Below, piece by piece: positions 9,046-16,782 of a stretch of 64,000 nt of DNA (its first letter is position 1; each line of letters starts with the position of its first letter). The stretch covers positions 620,001 to 684,000 of the forward strand of contig NZ_JBLAVB010000001.1 in assembly GCF_047263945.1 (NCBI RefSeq), given 5' to 3'. The DNA comes from Rhodospirillum sp047263945. Lineage in GTDB: Bacteria > Pseudomonadota > Alphaproteobacteria > Rhodospirillales > Rhodospirillaceae. A program made the position numbers and the translations under genes. The notes beneath the pieces were generated by a model that had not been told where the DNA came from, ran no database searches, and worked only from the letters and a program-made list of their open reading frames with translations.

Positions 9046-9593
9046 GATGCCGCCTCCCCGGAGCGGCAATGAACACAAAGGCCCGGCACTTCGACGATCG
9101 CCGGTTCCGGCGCGAAATCAACGGCGATCGCCGCCTCCCTGAGGATGTGATTGACCCCTGTATCCGTCAGTTCCGTTACCGATCGGCAGCCCCGGCAAAT
9201 GAGGAATTGGGCGCCATGGTCCTTCCGGGGATGGGCGCAGGCAACGAAGGCGTTCAGGCTGGTGATACGATGGACCAACCCCAGCTCCACCAGAAAATCC
9301 AAGGCCCGGTAGATGGACATGGGGGCCGGACGCGACTGGCCCGCTGCGGCAAGGCGCTCGATGATATCATAGGCCCCCAAGGCCCCATGGACCGAATCCC
9401 GCAGCAGAATCTCCAGCACTCGGGAACGCGCCGCCGTCAAACGGGCGCCCTTGTCCTCGCAGCGGGCCTTGGCCTCGGCCAACCCCCGGGTGAGGCAAGC
9501 CCCGTGGTCATGGCCCGGAGGGGGCGGCGCGGCCACAAAAGGCCGATCATCGGAAACCGGCGGAACCGGCTGCGTCGGGTCGGAAGGGGTCAC
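9042..9593 (-). CDS. zur: Fur-family zinc uptake regulator Zur
   Basis: A 183-residue Fur-family repressor. The winged helix (LTAARSRVLEILLRDSVHGALGAYDIIERL) is followed by SIYRALDFLVELGLVHRI and a dimerisation domain with two CxxC structural zinc motifs (CRGC and CVHC). The start is GTG 9593 with AAAAAGG upstream; frames extending to 9830 have no Shine-Dalgarno and would run through the promoter region. It heads the znu operon and is divergent from znuA. A perfect Zur-type palindrome lies just upstream, so it is probably autoregulated. Confidence 0.92.
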   Translation of the reverse strand: MTPSDPTQPVPPVSDDRPFVAAPPPPGHDHGACLTRGLAEAKARCEDKGARLTAARSRVLEILLRDSVHGALGAYDIIERLAAAGQSRPAPMSIYRALDFLVELGLVHRITSLNAFVACAHPRKDHGAQFLICRGCRSVTELTDTGVNHILREAAIAVDFAPEPAIVEVPGLCVHCRSGEAAS

Positions 9594-9612
9594 GGAGCAC
9601 CTTTTTCGTGAT

Positions 9613-9625
9613 GTTATCACATAAC
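9613..9625. promoter_or_regulatory. Zur box between zur and znuA
   Basis: GTTATCACATAAC is a perfect palindrome (GTTAT-CAC-ATAAC) matching the known alphaproteobacterial Zur-box form GTTATNNNATAAC. It lies 20 bases upstream of the zur GTG and 79 bases upstream of znuA. A second palindrome, CGTTATAACG (9638-9647), may be another Zur site or part of the znuA promoter. Confidence 0.75.
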
Positions 9626-9703
9626 TATCTTGAACAACGTTATAACGTATCATATAGAAGAGCGCCAGCGAAGCCTCCTTCTCCTTAGTCAAAAGGTCTC
9701 GAC

Positions 9704-10711
9704 ATGCTGTCCTTCCGCGCTCTCTCCCTTGCCACCCTGTCCGTCCTCGCGGCCCAACCGGCCCTCGCGGCGAAGGGAGGTGTTCCAACCGTGGTAGTGG
9801 ATATCGCGCCGCTTCAAGGCTTGGTCGCATCCGTGATGGGGGACCTGGGCGAACCCCATCTGCTGATTCCCACCGGAGCGTCGCCCCATGACTACGCCCT
9901 GCGGCCCTCCGACTCCCAAAGCCTGAGCGGGGCCGATCTGGTGGTCTGGGTGGGTCCGGGGCTGTCTTCCTTCCTGGTCAAACCCCTGGAAACCCTGGCA
10001 AGCAAGGCCGAGTCCCTGGAAATGGAAGATGTGAAAGGGGTGACCCTCCTCCATTACCGCGACTTGGACGGCGAGGATGAGGACGACCATGATCATGATC
10101 ATGAAGACCACGACCATGAAGACCATGCTGACAACGACCATGCCGAGGATCATGCGCAGGACGAAGGCCACGGCCACCACCACCATGTCGGTGATGTGGA
10201 TCCCCACATGTGGTTGGCACCGGACAATGGGCTTGCGTTGATTTCAGCCGTTGAAACCGCCCTTTCGGATCTGGATCCGGCCCATGCGGCCACTTATGCC
10301 GCCAATGCCGAGTCCACGCGTGCCCGGATCAGCACGCTGAAGTCCTGGATGGAAGGTCAGCTCAAGCCCGTAGCAGACAAGCATTTCATGGTCTTCCACG
10401 ACGCCTATCAATACCTTGAAACCCTTGGGGGCCCCAAGGCCGTGGGCGCACTCACCCTGTCGCCGGAGGTCGCCCCCGGCGCAAAGCACCTGTCCGAAAT
10501 TCGCGAGCGTCTGTCGACGCAAGACGTGAGCTGTGTCTTCGCCGAGCCCCAGTTTCCCACGGCCCTGGTTGATCAGGTCATTGAGGGCACCAGTGCCCGG
10601 GGCGCGGTTCTCGACCCTCTGGGCGCCTCGATTCCCGTCGGTGCCGGGCATTACGAAGCCACCCTTCGGAATTTGACCGAAACCTTGGTGGATTGCCTGT
10701 CTGGAAAGTAA
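9704..10711 (+). CDS. znuA: Zinc ABC transporter periplasmic binding protein ZnuA
   Basis: A 335-residue binding protein with a signal peptide (1-22, cleavage at ALA-AK). Predicted zinc ligands are the His in SPHDYALRP (62), in DPHMWLAP (168), in VFHDAYQY, and the Asp of the C-terminal LDPLG. A very His/Asp/Glu-rich loop (about 124-161, DHDHDHEDHDHEDH and GHGHHHHVGD) is the variable zinc-capture loop of ZnuA proteins. Expressed divergently from zur-znuC-znuB across the Zur box. A strong hairpin follows the stop. Confidence 0.95.
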   Translation: MLSFRALSLATLSVLAAQPALAAKGGVPTVVVDIAPLQGLVASVMGDLGEPHLLIPTGASPHDYALRPSDSQSLSGADLVVWVGPGLSSFLVKPLETLASKAESLEMEDVKGVTLLHYRDLDGEDEDDHDHDHEDHDHEDHADNDHAEDHAQDEGHGHHHHVGDVDPHMWLAPDNGLALISAVETALSDLDPAHAATYAANAESTRARISTLKSWMEGQLKPVADKHFMVFHDAYQYLETLGGPKAVGALTLSPEVAPGAKHLSEIRERLSTQDVSCVFAEPQFPTALVDQVIEGTSARGAVLDPLGASIPVGAGHYEATLRNLTETLVDCLSGK

Positions 10712-10725
10712 TGAAGGCAGACAAA

Positions 10726-10759
10726 CCCAGGACAATCGGGGTCCCCCGATTGTCCTGGG
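10726..10759. terminator. Bidirectional terminator-like hairpin after znuA and dodecin
   Basis: CCCAGGACAATCGGGG and its perfect reverse complement are separated by only two bases. It lies between the convergent znuA and dodecin genes. There is no T tract on either side, so classification as a factor-independent terminator is uncertain. Confidence 0.7.
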
Positions 10760-10761
10760 GG

Positions 10762-10971
10762 TCAGTCGTCCAGCCGGAAACCGGCCTGTATGGCCACCTG
10801 GTAGTGCTGGACCTGCCCCTCCTTGACCCAACCGCGAATCTCTTTGACCTCAAACCAATCGATATTGCGCACACTTTCACTGGCCTTGCCGATAGCCCCC
10901 TGAATGGCGCCCTCCACACTCTCTTTCGACGTGCCTACCAGATCGATTTTCTTGTACACATGGTCCGTCAT
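10762..10971 (-). CDS. Dodecin family flavin-binding protein
   Basis: A 69-residue protein with the dodecin pattern: DHVYKKIDLVGTSKESVEGA, then IGKASESVRNIDWFEVKEIRG and HYQVAIQAGFRL. Trp36 is the residue that sandwiches flavin in this family. Dodecins form hollow dodecamers that store and protect FMN, FAD or riboflavin. ATG 10971 has an AGGAGG site 6 bases upstream; seven extra upstream codons are unlikely. It is divergent from the RidA gene. Confidence 0.93.
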   Translation of the reverse strand: MTDHVYKKIDLVGTSKESVEGAIQGAIGKASESVRNIDWFEVKEIRGWVKEGQVQHYQVAIQAGFRLDD

Positions 10972-11083
10972 GGATGCCTCCTGAGATGTCATAGTGTCGT
11001 GATGTCTTCACAAGAACGCCTGAGCATCCGGACCGGTTCCAAACAGGGACCGCATTTCATTCCCTTCAACGGATCAATGCATC

Positions 11084-11467
11084 ATGTCGCGCAAGCTCAT
11101 CTCCTCGGGTAGTGATTTCGAGAAAGTCGCCGGATACTCCCGCGCCGTCGTCGACGGCGATTGGGTCTTTGTCTCTGGCACCACCGGGTTCGACTACGAC
11201 ACCATGACCTTGCCCGAGAGTCTGGAGGATCAGACCCGGCAGTGCCTGAAAAACATCGCCAAGGCTCTGGAACAGGCCGGGTCATCCATGGCCGACGTGG
11301 TCCGCGCCTTCTACATCGTTACCCAGCGCGACTATGCCGCCATCGCCTTCCCCATTCTGGGAGAGACCTTCGGCGAGATCCGCCCTGCGGCAACCATGAT
11401 CGTGGCCGACCTGATCGACGAGGCCATGAAGATCGAAATCCAAGTGACGGCCAAGAAGCGGGCATAA
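11084..11467 (+). CDS. RidA/YjgF family enamine/imine deaminase
   Basis: A 127-residue RidA-family protein. Landmarks are YSRAVVDGDWVFVSGTTGFD, QTRQCLKNIAKALEQAGSSM, DVVRAFYIV, and the C-terminal RPAATMIVADLIDEAMKIEIQ carrying the conserved substrate-binding Arg. RidA enzymes destroy reactive 2-aminoacrylate intermediates, although many paralogues differ in substrate. It stands alone with its own promoter region, divergent from dodecin. Confidence 0.9.
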   Translation: MSRKLISSGSDFEKVAGYSRAVVDGDWVFVSGTTGFDYDTMTLPESLEDQTRQCLKNIAKALEQAGSSMADVVRAFYIVTQRDYAAIAFPILGETFGEIRPAATMIVADLIDEAMKIEIQVTAKKRA

Positions 11468-11623
11468 ACGACCCAAATCTGGAATCCCGCCTTGCGGGGG
11501 GACGGATCGCCTTCGTATATAAGGAACCGTTCCCTTATGCGGACTTTGGCACTGTTTTGCCTGCCCCATTCACCCCCCCTTACTTCCTATCATGGACCCG
11601 CAACCGCGACCCAGGAGCCCACG

Positions 11624-11878
11624 ATGGCCATCGAGATCTACACCAAGACCAATTGCATCTTCTGTCAGAAGGCCAAAGCTTGGTTTACCGAGCACAGTCT
11701 TCCCTATGAGGAGAACGATGTCTCCGACGTAGCTTCCTTCTCGGCCATGCAGGAGCGTATCCCCGGAGCCAAGACCGTCCCGCAGATTCTCATTGATGGC
11801 AATCTCATCGGCGGCTACGACACCCTGATGCAGTACGAACAGCCCATCTTGGAAAAGCTGAAAAAGACCTACGGTTGA
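11624..11878 (+). CDS. grxC: Glutaredoxin (GrxC type)
   Basis: An 84-residue monothiol/dithiol glutaredoxin with the thioredoxin fold. The active site CIFC lies at 11-14 (NCIFCQKAKAW), the cis-Pro glutathione site is KTVPQILIDG, and the GGYD motif follows. ATG 11624 has CAGGAG 7 bases upstream; upstream in-frame ATGs are ignored. The usual active site is CPYC or CPFC, so Ile in place of Pro is a small deviation. It reduces disulfides or glutathionylated proteins. Confidence 0.9.
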   Translation: MAIEIYTKTNCIFCQKAKAWFTEHSLPYEENDVSDVASFSAMQERIPGAKTVPQILIDGNLIGGYDTLMQYEQPILEKLKKTYG

Positions 11879-11946
11879 TGCAACGAAGGGAATCTGGCAT
11901 TCGCACGGCTTCCCTTCATCTCTTGTTTCCTTGATTAGGACTTGAC

Positions 11947-11965
11947 GGCGGGGCTACTCCCCGCC
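11947..11965 (+). promoter_or_regulatory. 5' leader hairpin before the leu leader peptide
   Basis: GGCGGGG, loop CTACT, CCCCGCC: a perfect 7 bp stem 15 bases before the leader peptide start. It may belong to the leuA attenuator or end the grxC transcript. Confidence 0.5.
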
Positions 11966-11979
11966 ACCCTGCACAGACC

Positions 11980-12021
11980 ATGACCCAGAACCGGACCATA
12001 CTAGGCCTACGGCTACTCTGA
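11980..12021 (+). CDS. leuA leader peptide (13 residues)
   Basis: An ATG-initiated frame encoding MTQNRTILGLRLL then TGA. Four of the last six residues are Leu, three read by CTA, which is hardly used in the neighbouring genes. This is the layout of a leucine attenuator: ribosomes stall on Leu codons when charged tRNA-Leu is scarce. It lies 313 bases upstream of leuA. Recognised by structure, not by database match. Confidence 0.75.
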   Translation: MTQNRTILGLRLL

Positions 12022-12050
12022 CCGCTCCGCCCCTTGAGGCGGCGCGGTTT
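12022..12050 (+). terminator. Attenuator hairpin downstream of the leu leader
   Basis: CCGCTCCGCC, loop CCTTGA, GGCGGCGCGG: a 10 bp stem with one mismatch, followed by TTT. It starts immediately after the leader stop codon. The short T run makes it a weak terminator by itself; a competing antiterminator was not resolved in the 285 bases before leuA. Confidence 0.55.
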
Positions 12051-12334
12051 CGTCAGTTGTCGCCCATTCAGGTCCGAGTGTCCAAATCATGGTTTCCACG
12101 TTTCCTTGTCAGTCCCACCCAAGCATCCCCCCTGTGAGCGTCCAATGCTCCCATCGCCCTGTCGCGTCGGGTCGGCTGAGTCCGGGGCCGGTCTTGCTTG
12201 CTCCTGGAGGTCGACTAATCGGCGGCCATCGGGTTCCCCAAGGCACCCCGGTGGTCGTAACACCCCAGGCCGACACCCCAAGAGACCCAACGACAGTACA
12301 CAGAGATTTCGCGCGATAAGGAGCGCCCCTTCCG

Positions 12335-14014
12335 ATGATGATCGATCCCTCCAAGAAATACCGACCCTTCACCCCGATGGCCTTGGACGACCGCACCTGG
12401 CCAAGCAAGACCATTACCAAGGCCCCCATCTGGTGCGCGGTCGACCTGCGCGATGGCAACCAAGCCCTGATCGAACCCATGGGTTCGGACCGCAAGGTCA
12501 AGATGTTCGAGTTGCTTTGTGGCATGGGCTACAAGGAAATCGAGGTGGGCTTTCCAGCGGCGAGCCAAACCGATTTCGACTTCCTGCGCAAATTGATCGA
12601 CGATGGTCTGATTCCCGCAGACGTAACCATCCAGGTGCTCACCCAGGCCCGCGAGGAGCTGATCAAACGCACGTTCGAGGCCATCGACGGCGCCCCTTCG
12701 GCCATCGTCCACCTCTACAATTCGACCTCCACGCTCCAGCGCAAGGTGGTCTTCAACATGGAGAAACAGGGGATTACCCAGCTTGCCGTCCGGGGCGCCG
12801 AAATGGTTCGTGAAGGCGCCAGCAAGGTGACTTCCGGCACCAAGGTGCGCTACCAGTATTCCCCGGAAAGCTTCACGGGAACCGAAATGGACTATGCCGT
12901 GGAAATCTGCGCTGCGGTGATGGATGTCCTCGAGCCCACTGCGGCCAATCCGATCATCCTGAACCTGCCCGCCACGGTAGAGATGTCCTCTCCCAACGTA
13001 CATGCTGACCAGATCGAATGGTTCGGTCGGAATCTGCCCAACCGGGATAGGGCGTTGATCAGCCTGCATCCCCACAACGACCGGGGCACCGCCGTGGCTG
13101 CCACCGAACTGGGGTTGATGGCTGGGGCCGACCGGGTCGAAGGCACCCTCTTCGGCAATGGGGAGCGCACCGGGAACGTCGATTTGATCACCCTGGGCCT
13201 GAACCTTTTCACCCAAGGCGTTGATCCGAAAATCGATTTCTCCGACATCAACCACATCGTCGACGTGGCTGAAGAGTGCAACCGCCTGCCGGTTCACGAG
13301 CGCCATCCCTATGCGGGTGAGTTGGTCTTCACCGCCTTCTCCGGCAGCCACCAGGATGCCATCAACAAGGGCCTGAAAGCCATCCGGGAGAGCAATGAAG
13401 GCATCTGGGAAGTTCCCTATCTGCCCATCGACCCGGAGGATCTGGGCCGCAGTTACGAGGCCGTGATCCGTGTCAACAGCCAGTCCGGCAAGGGTGGCGT
13501 GGCCTATATCATGGAGCGGGACTACGGCATCCGCATGCCCCGGGGCCTGCAGGTGGAATTTTCCAAGATCATCCAGCGGATCACCGACGAAACCGGTGAG
13601 GAAATCAACTCCAAGCGCATGATGAAGGCTTTCGAGGACACCTATCTGGGCTTCGACAAGCCCTATGCCTTCATCGAACACAGTTCCAAGCCGGACCCCG
13701 CTTCGCCCACCGACCGCATTCTGACGGCAACGGTGAAGATGAACGGCAAGGTCAAGGAGATCGCTGGACGGGGCACCGGTCCCATCGAAGCCCTGGGGGA
13801 CGCCATCCGCAAGGATAGTGGTCTGCAGTTCACCATTGAGGATTACGAGGAGCATACCCTGCGCCCCGGCTCCGACGCTCAGGCGGTGGCTTTCATCAAG
13901 GCCTCCCTGCCCGACGGCACCTCCCGCTACGGGGTGGGCATCCATGCAAACTTCGTGGTGGCGTCGTTGAAGGCCGTCCTTTCGGCCGCCAATCATTTGG
14001 CCGAACAGGAATAG
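12335..14014 (+). CDS. leuA: 2-isopropylmalate synthase
   Basis: A 559-residue enzyme that condenses acetyl-CoA with 2-oxoisovalerate, the first committed step of leucine synthesis. It is the long LeuA form: N-terminal KYRPFTPMALDDRTWPSKTI, catalytic barrel with DLRDGNQALIEPM (metal-binding Asp), HPHNDRGTAVA (metal-binding His pair) and GNGERTGN, then a C-terminal LeuA regulatory domain (about 430-555) expected to bind leucine. AAGGAG lies 11 bases before the first of two ATGs. A leucine-rich leader peptide upstream indicates attenuation control in addition to feedback inhibition. Confidence 0.95.
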   Translation: MMIDPSKKYRPFTPMALDDRTWPSKTITKAPIWCAVDLRDGNQALIEPMGSDRKVKMFELLCGMGYKEIEVGFPAASQTDFDFLRKLIDDGLIPADVTIQVLTQAREELIKRTFEAIDGAPSAIVHLYNSTSTLQRKVVFNMEKQGITQLAVRGAEMVREGASKVTSGTKVRYQYSPESFTGTEMDYAVEICAAVMDVLEPTAANPIILNLPATVEMSSPNVHADQIEWFGRNLPNRDRALISLHPHNDRGTAVAATELGLMAGADRVEGTLFGNGERTGNVDLITLGLNLFTQGVDPKIDFSDINHIVDVAEECNRLPVHERHPYAGELVFTAFSGSHQDAINKGLKAIRESNEGIWEVPYLPIDPEDLGRSYEAVIRVNSQSGKGGVAYIMERDYGIRMPRGLQVEFSKIIQRITDETGEEINSKRMMKAFEDTYLGFDKPYAFIEHSSKPDPASPTDRILTATVKMNGKVKEIAGRGTGPIEALGDAIRKDSGLQFTIEDYEEHTLRPGSDAQAVAFIKASLPDGTSRYGVGIHANFVVASLKAVLSAANHLAEQE

Positions 14015-14106
14015 AAAAACGCGCCCCGATTCCGCCATGATCGGGTCCTAAACGGCAGGGGATCGGCACATACCGCCGGTCCCCTCCCTTTCTCAAGAGC
14101 ACGCCC

Positions 14107-15291
14107 ATGTCCCAGGGTCGGTTTGAAATCCTTGACGGATTTCGCGGGTATTTCCTGATTTTCATGGTGGTCACCCATTTCCAATACAGGGATGGATCCA
14201 TCATCGGCCATTTGACCCACGGGTCCCTGGGCTACGTCCAGGATGCCCAGGGCTTCGTTTTTCTCTCTGGGCTGATCGTCGGATTGCACCATGCCCGGGG
14301 CTATCTGGCGGGCCGCGCCAAACGCACAGACGGCAAATTGCTGGGCCGGGCTTGGTTGCTTTACCGCTACAGCCTGGGGCTTTTGGCCCTCCTCTTCCTG
14401 CTGCCCCTCCTTTTTCCGCCTTTACAAGGGGGCTGGGAGCGCTTCTACGCGGATTTCTTCCGGGATCCGACAACCATTGGCCTCACAGCCCTGACCCTGT
14501 TGTACCAACCCACCTACATGGATATTCTTCCCCAGTATATGCTCTATTTGGTGGTATCTCCCCTACTGCTGCGGTTGGTACTTGGGGGGCGGACAACCTG
14601 GGTGGTCGCGGGCAGTGTCAGCATTTGGCTGGTGACGCAACTGGGTGCGCATGTGCCCGTCATCGCCGGATTGGAAGACACCGGTCGCCACTTGCTTGGG
14701 CCAAGCTTCATCACCCGAGCGGGCTTCAACCCCTTGGGCTGGCAATTGCTGTATGTTTCCGGTCTGGTCATCGGCGCAACCCTGGCTAAAGAGCCAAAGT
14801 CCCTCTGGTCCTGGTTTCCGGCAAAGGGCGGCGCCCCTCTGGCCGCATCGGGGGTCCTACTGGCCTATTTTCTGACCATGCGCCTGGGCCAATCCCTTGA
14901 GCTTCTGCCCCTGGAAGTCGTCCAGCCCTTCCAGCACCTGGACAACCGGATTACCCTCAGCGTGATCTATCCGATCAACTTCGCGGCCCTGGCCTATGCC
15001 GTGACCTGGGTCCTCTTGCACGGGGGACAGAGCGAGCGGTTGCCGATGCGTGCGTTGGAGAAGAGCCTCCGCGGGATATTCTCCCACCCCTTCCCCCGAT
15101 TGCTTGGCCGCCATTCCCTGCGGGTGTACGCCTTCCACTTGGCCTTAGTTTTCACCATGTATGCTCTGGAAGACTCGATCGGTCCTTTCACCGAATGGAG
15201 CAAAACCTTTATAACGCTGGGAGGAGTCGCCTTGCTCCTCCTACCGCCCCTCCTGGTGGAGACTGGGAGAACAAAGGTCATCATATCATAG
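14107..15291 (+). CDS. OpgC-family membrane acyltransferase/succinyltransferase-like protein
   Basis: A 394-residue polytopic protein with about ten membrane segments. It matches the OpgC pattern: FEILDGFRGYFLIFMVVTHF at the N-terminus, GFVFLSGLIVGLHHARGYL, PTYMDILPQYMLYLVVSPLLL and a late RLLGRHSLRVYAFHLALVF. OpgC modifies osmoregulated periplasmic glucans, but many relatives have unknown acceptors. No opgG or opgH is in the window. It follows leuA by 92 bases in the same direction, so some read-through is possible. Confidence 0.8.
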   Translation: MSQGRFEILDGFRGYFLIFMVVTHFQYRDGSIIGHLTHGSLGYVQDAQGFVFLSGLIVGLHHARGYLAGRAKRTDGKLLGRAWLLYRYSLGLLALLFLLPLLFPPLQGGWERFYADFFRDPTTIGLTALTLLYQPTYMDILPQYMLYLVVSPLLLRLVLGGRTTWVVAGSVSIWLVTQLGAHVPVIAGLEDTGRHLLGPSFITRAGFNPLGWQLLYVSGLVIGATLAKEPKSLWSWFPAKGGAPLAASGVLLAYFLTMRLGQSLELLPLEVVQPFQHLDNRITLSVIYPINFAALAYAVTWVLLHGGQSERLPMRALEKSLRGIFSHPFPRLLGRHSLRVYAFHLALVFTMYALEDSIGPFTEWSKTFITLGGVALLLLPPLLVETGRTKVIIS

Positions 15292-15376
15292 AACGGATTC
15301 TCTTTTTCCCACCATAGCCACAGGCCAATACTTCCTTCCGAACTCCGTGAAGAAAGCAAATCTCAAGGTCCCACCA

Positions 15377-15928
15377 ATGAGCCAACTCACAATCCGTCCC
15401 GCTACCCTTGAGGATGTCCCCGCTATCCAGGCCATTTATGCCCCTTACGTGCAGGACTCCATGGCCACATTTGAGACCACACCGCCAGATGTGGACGAGA
15501 TGCGGGGTCGAATCGCCGCCCTTCTGGATGGTGGCTATCCGGTTCTGGTGGCAGAGAGGGATGGACGGGTTGCGGGCTATGCCTATGCTGGCCCCTTCCA
15601 CAAACGAGCCGCTTACCGACCCACCGTGGAAAACTCCGTCTATATCGACAGTTCGGTCCGGCGGGGCGGGCTGGGCCGTGCGCTTATGGAGCATCTGATC
15701 TCCGAGTCGGCCAAGCGCCAGTTCCGCCAGATGGTTGCGGTGATCACCAGCGGTCCAGACAGGTCTTCCGAAGCCTTCCACAGAAGCCTGGGATTCCAGG
15801 AAATGGGCAAGGTCTGCTCCGTGGGATGGAAGTTTGGCCGCTGGTTGGACATCGCCTACTACCAACTCTCCCTGGGCGAGGGAGATCAGGCTGGGCCATC
15901 GGAAACGGGGGTCGCGGCCCCCTATTAG
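15377..15928 (+). CDS. GNAT N-acetyltransferase (phosphinothricin/methionine-sulfoximine type)
   Basis: A 183-residue Gcn5-related acetyltransferase. The N-terminus SQLTIRPATLEDVPAIQAIY, the VAGYAYAGPFHKRAAYR strand-helix, the acetyl-CoA loop RRGGLGRALMEHL, and the late SEAFHRSLGFQEMGKV match the Pat/MnaT (YncA) group. These acetylate phosphinothricin, methionine sulfoximine or similar amines. ATG 15377 has AAGG 8 bases upstream; an upstream ATG at 15347 is less well placed. The stop TAG is the first triplet of a TAGAGC repeat start. Confidence 0.88.
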   Translation: MSQLTIRPATLEDVPAIQAIYAPYVQDSMATFETTPPDVDEMRGRIAALLDGGYPVLVAERDGRVAGYAYAGPFHKRAAYRPTVENSVYIDSSVRRGGLGRALMEHLISESAKRQFRQMVAVITSGPDRSSEAFHRSLGFQEMGKVCSVGWKFGRWLDIAYYQLSLGEGDQAGPSETGVAAPY

Positions 15929-16014
15929 AGCAAATTCCGAGTACTCTGAAAAAGAGCGCGACGGTCTGAACGCACGCCGTAGGCGTGACGATTTGCTTCA
16001 ATGTCAGAGGTTTG

Positions 16015-16052
16015 GAGCACGTTGCGTGAATCACATTTCACGCAACGTGCTC
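16015..16052. repeat. Cap hairpin C2
   Basis: GAGCACGTTGCGTGAA, loop TCACAT, and the exact reverse complement. Compared with C1 the stem differs at one position on each arm (ATG/CAT versus ACG/CGT), so pairing is kept. The upstream stretch 15927-16010 holds another diverged repeat starting TAGAGCAAATTCC. Confidence 0.8.
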
Positions 16053-16269
16053 TAAGAGCCCAACCCGAAATGACTCTCACTATTTCAACAACTTGGTCGT
16101 CATTCCCGCGTACGCGGGAATCCAGGGTGGGAAGAACCAGCGGCGGCGATTGACGCATCCTGACGCGCTAAGCGCCAATACCAGAGAAATCAACCCTGGA
16201 TGCCCGTTTTCACGGGCATGACGGAAACCTTTGATTTCACGGCATGACTTTTGGGTTGGGCTCTAAGAG
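16050..16269. repeat. MITE-like element with 17 bp terminal inverted repeats
   Basis: The left end CTCTAAGAGCCCAACCC (16050-16066) and the right end (16253-16269, inverted) match at 16 of 17. Inside, CATTCCCGCG...CGCGGGAATCCAGGGT (about 16098-16129) pairs with ACCCTGGATGCCCG...CGGGCATGACG (about 16192-16222). This is the widespread alphaproteobacterial REP-like palindrome. It has no coding capacity and fills the gap before DUF2000. Confidence 0.65.
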
Positions 16270-16355
16270 GCAGGACAGGGCAATTTCATTCAATACGGCC
16301 CGCCACCGCACAGCCAAGATGCCCCGGTCACCCAACTGAACCGAGGTCTCTGCCC

Positions 16356-16769
16356 ATGTCGATCCGTTGCGCCTTTCTCATCGATCCCACCCTGCCCCTT
16401 GGGTTGATCGCGAATACGGCGGCCATTCTCTCCATGACCCTGGGACGGGATAGGCCCGAGTTGATCGGTCCGCCGGTGATCGATGGGGATGGGGAAGAGC
16501 ACCCCGGTATCACCACCGTCGTCCTTCCCATGTTGGCCGCCGAGGCCCCGCTTATCGCCGAAACCCGCAGAAAAGCCCTCTCCCTGGAGAGCGGTCAATT
16601 GGGCCTGATCGACGTGACCGAAACCGCCCAGCGGGCCAAAGCCTACGGTGACTATCAGACCCGTATCCGCCAAACGGCGGAGAGGGAGTTGCGCTATCTG
16701 GGTCTCTGCCTGCATGGCCCCTCTGGTATCGTCCGCTCTCTGACCGGCACCCTCCCCCTGCTGCGGTAG
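16356..16769 (+). CDS. DUF2000 family protein
   Basis: A 137-residue small soluble protein of the DUF2000 family. Pattern: CAFLIDPTLPLGLIANTAAI, then GPPVIDGDGEEHPGITTVVL and the C-terminal LRYLGLCLHGPSGIVRSLTG. Function is unknown; the fold is related to peptidyl-tRNA hydrolase-like domains. It lies 13 bases before the LysE-type exporter gene, and an AraC regulator is convergent with both. This suggests one amino-acid-stress module. Confidence 0.75.
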   Translation: MSIRCAFLIDPTLPLGLIANTAAILSMTLGRDRPELIGPPVIDGDGEEHPGITTVVLPMLAAEAPLIAETRRKALSLESGQLGLIDVTETAQRAKAYGDYQTRIRQTAERELRYLGLCLHGPSGIVRSLTGTLPLLR

Positions 16770-16782
16770 GGAGACGAACCCC

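Noticed and set aside
10726..10759. Zur or regulatory site
   Set aside because: The perfect hairpin between convergent genes fits termination better than regulation.
12215..14038. A 607-codon minus-strand frame
   Set aside because: Antisense shadow of leuA, whose motifs are unambiguous.
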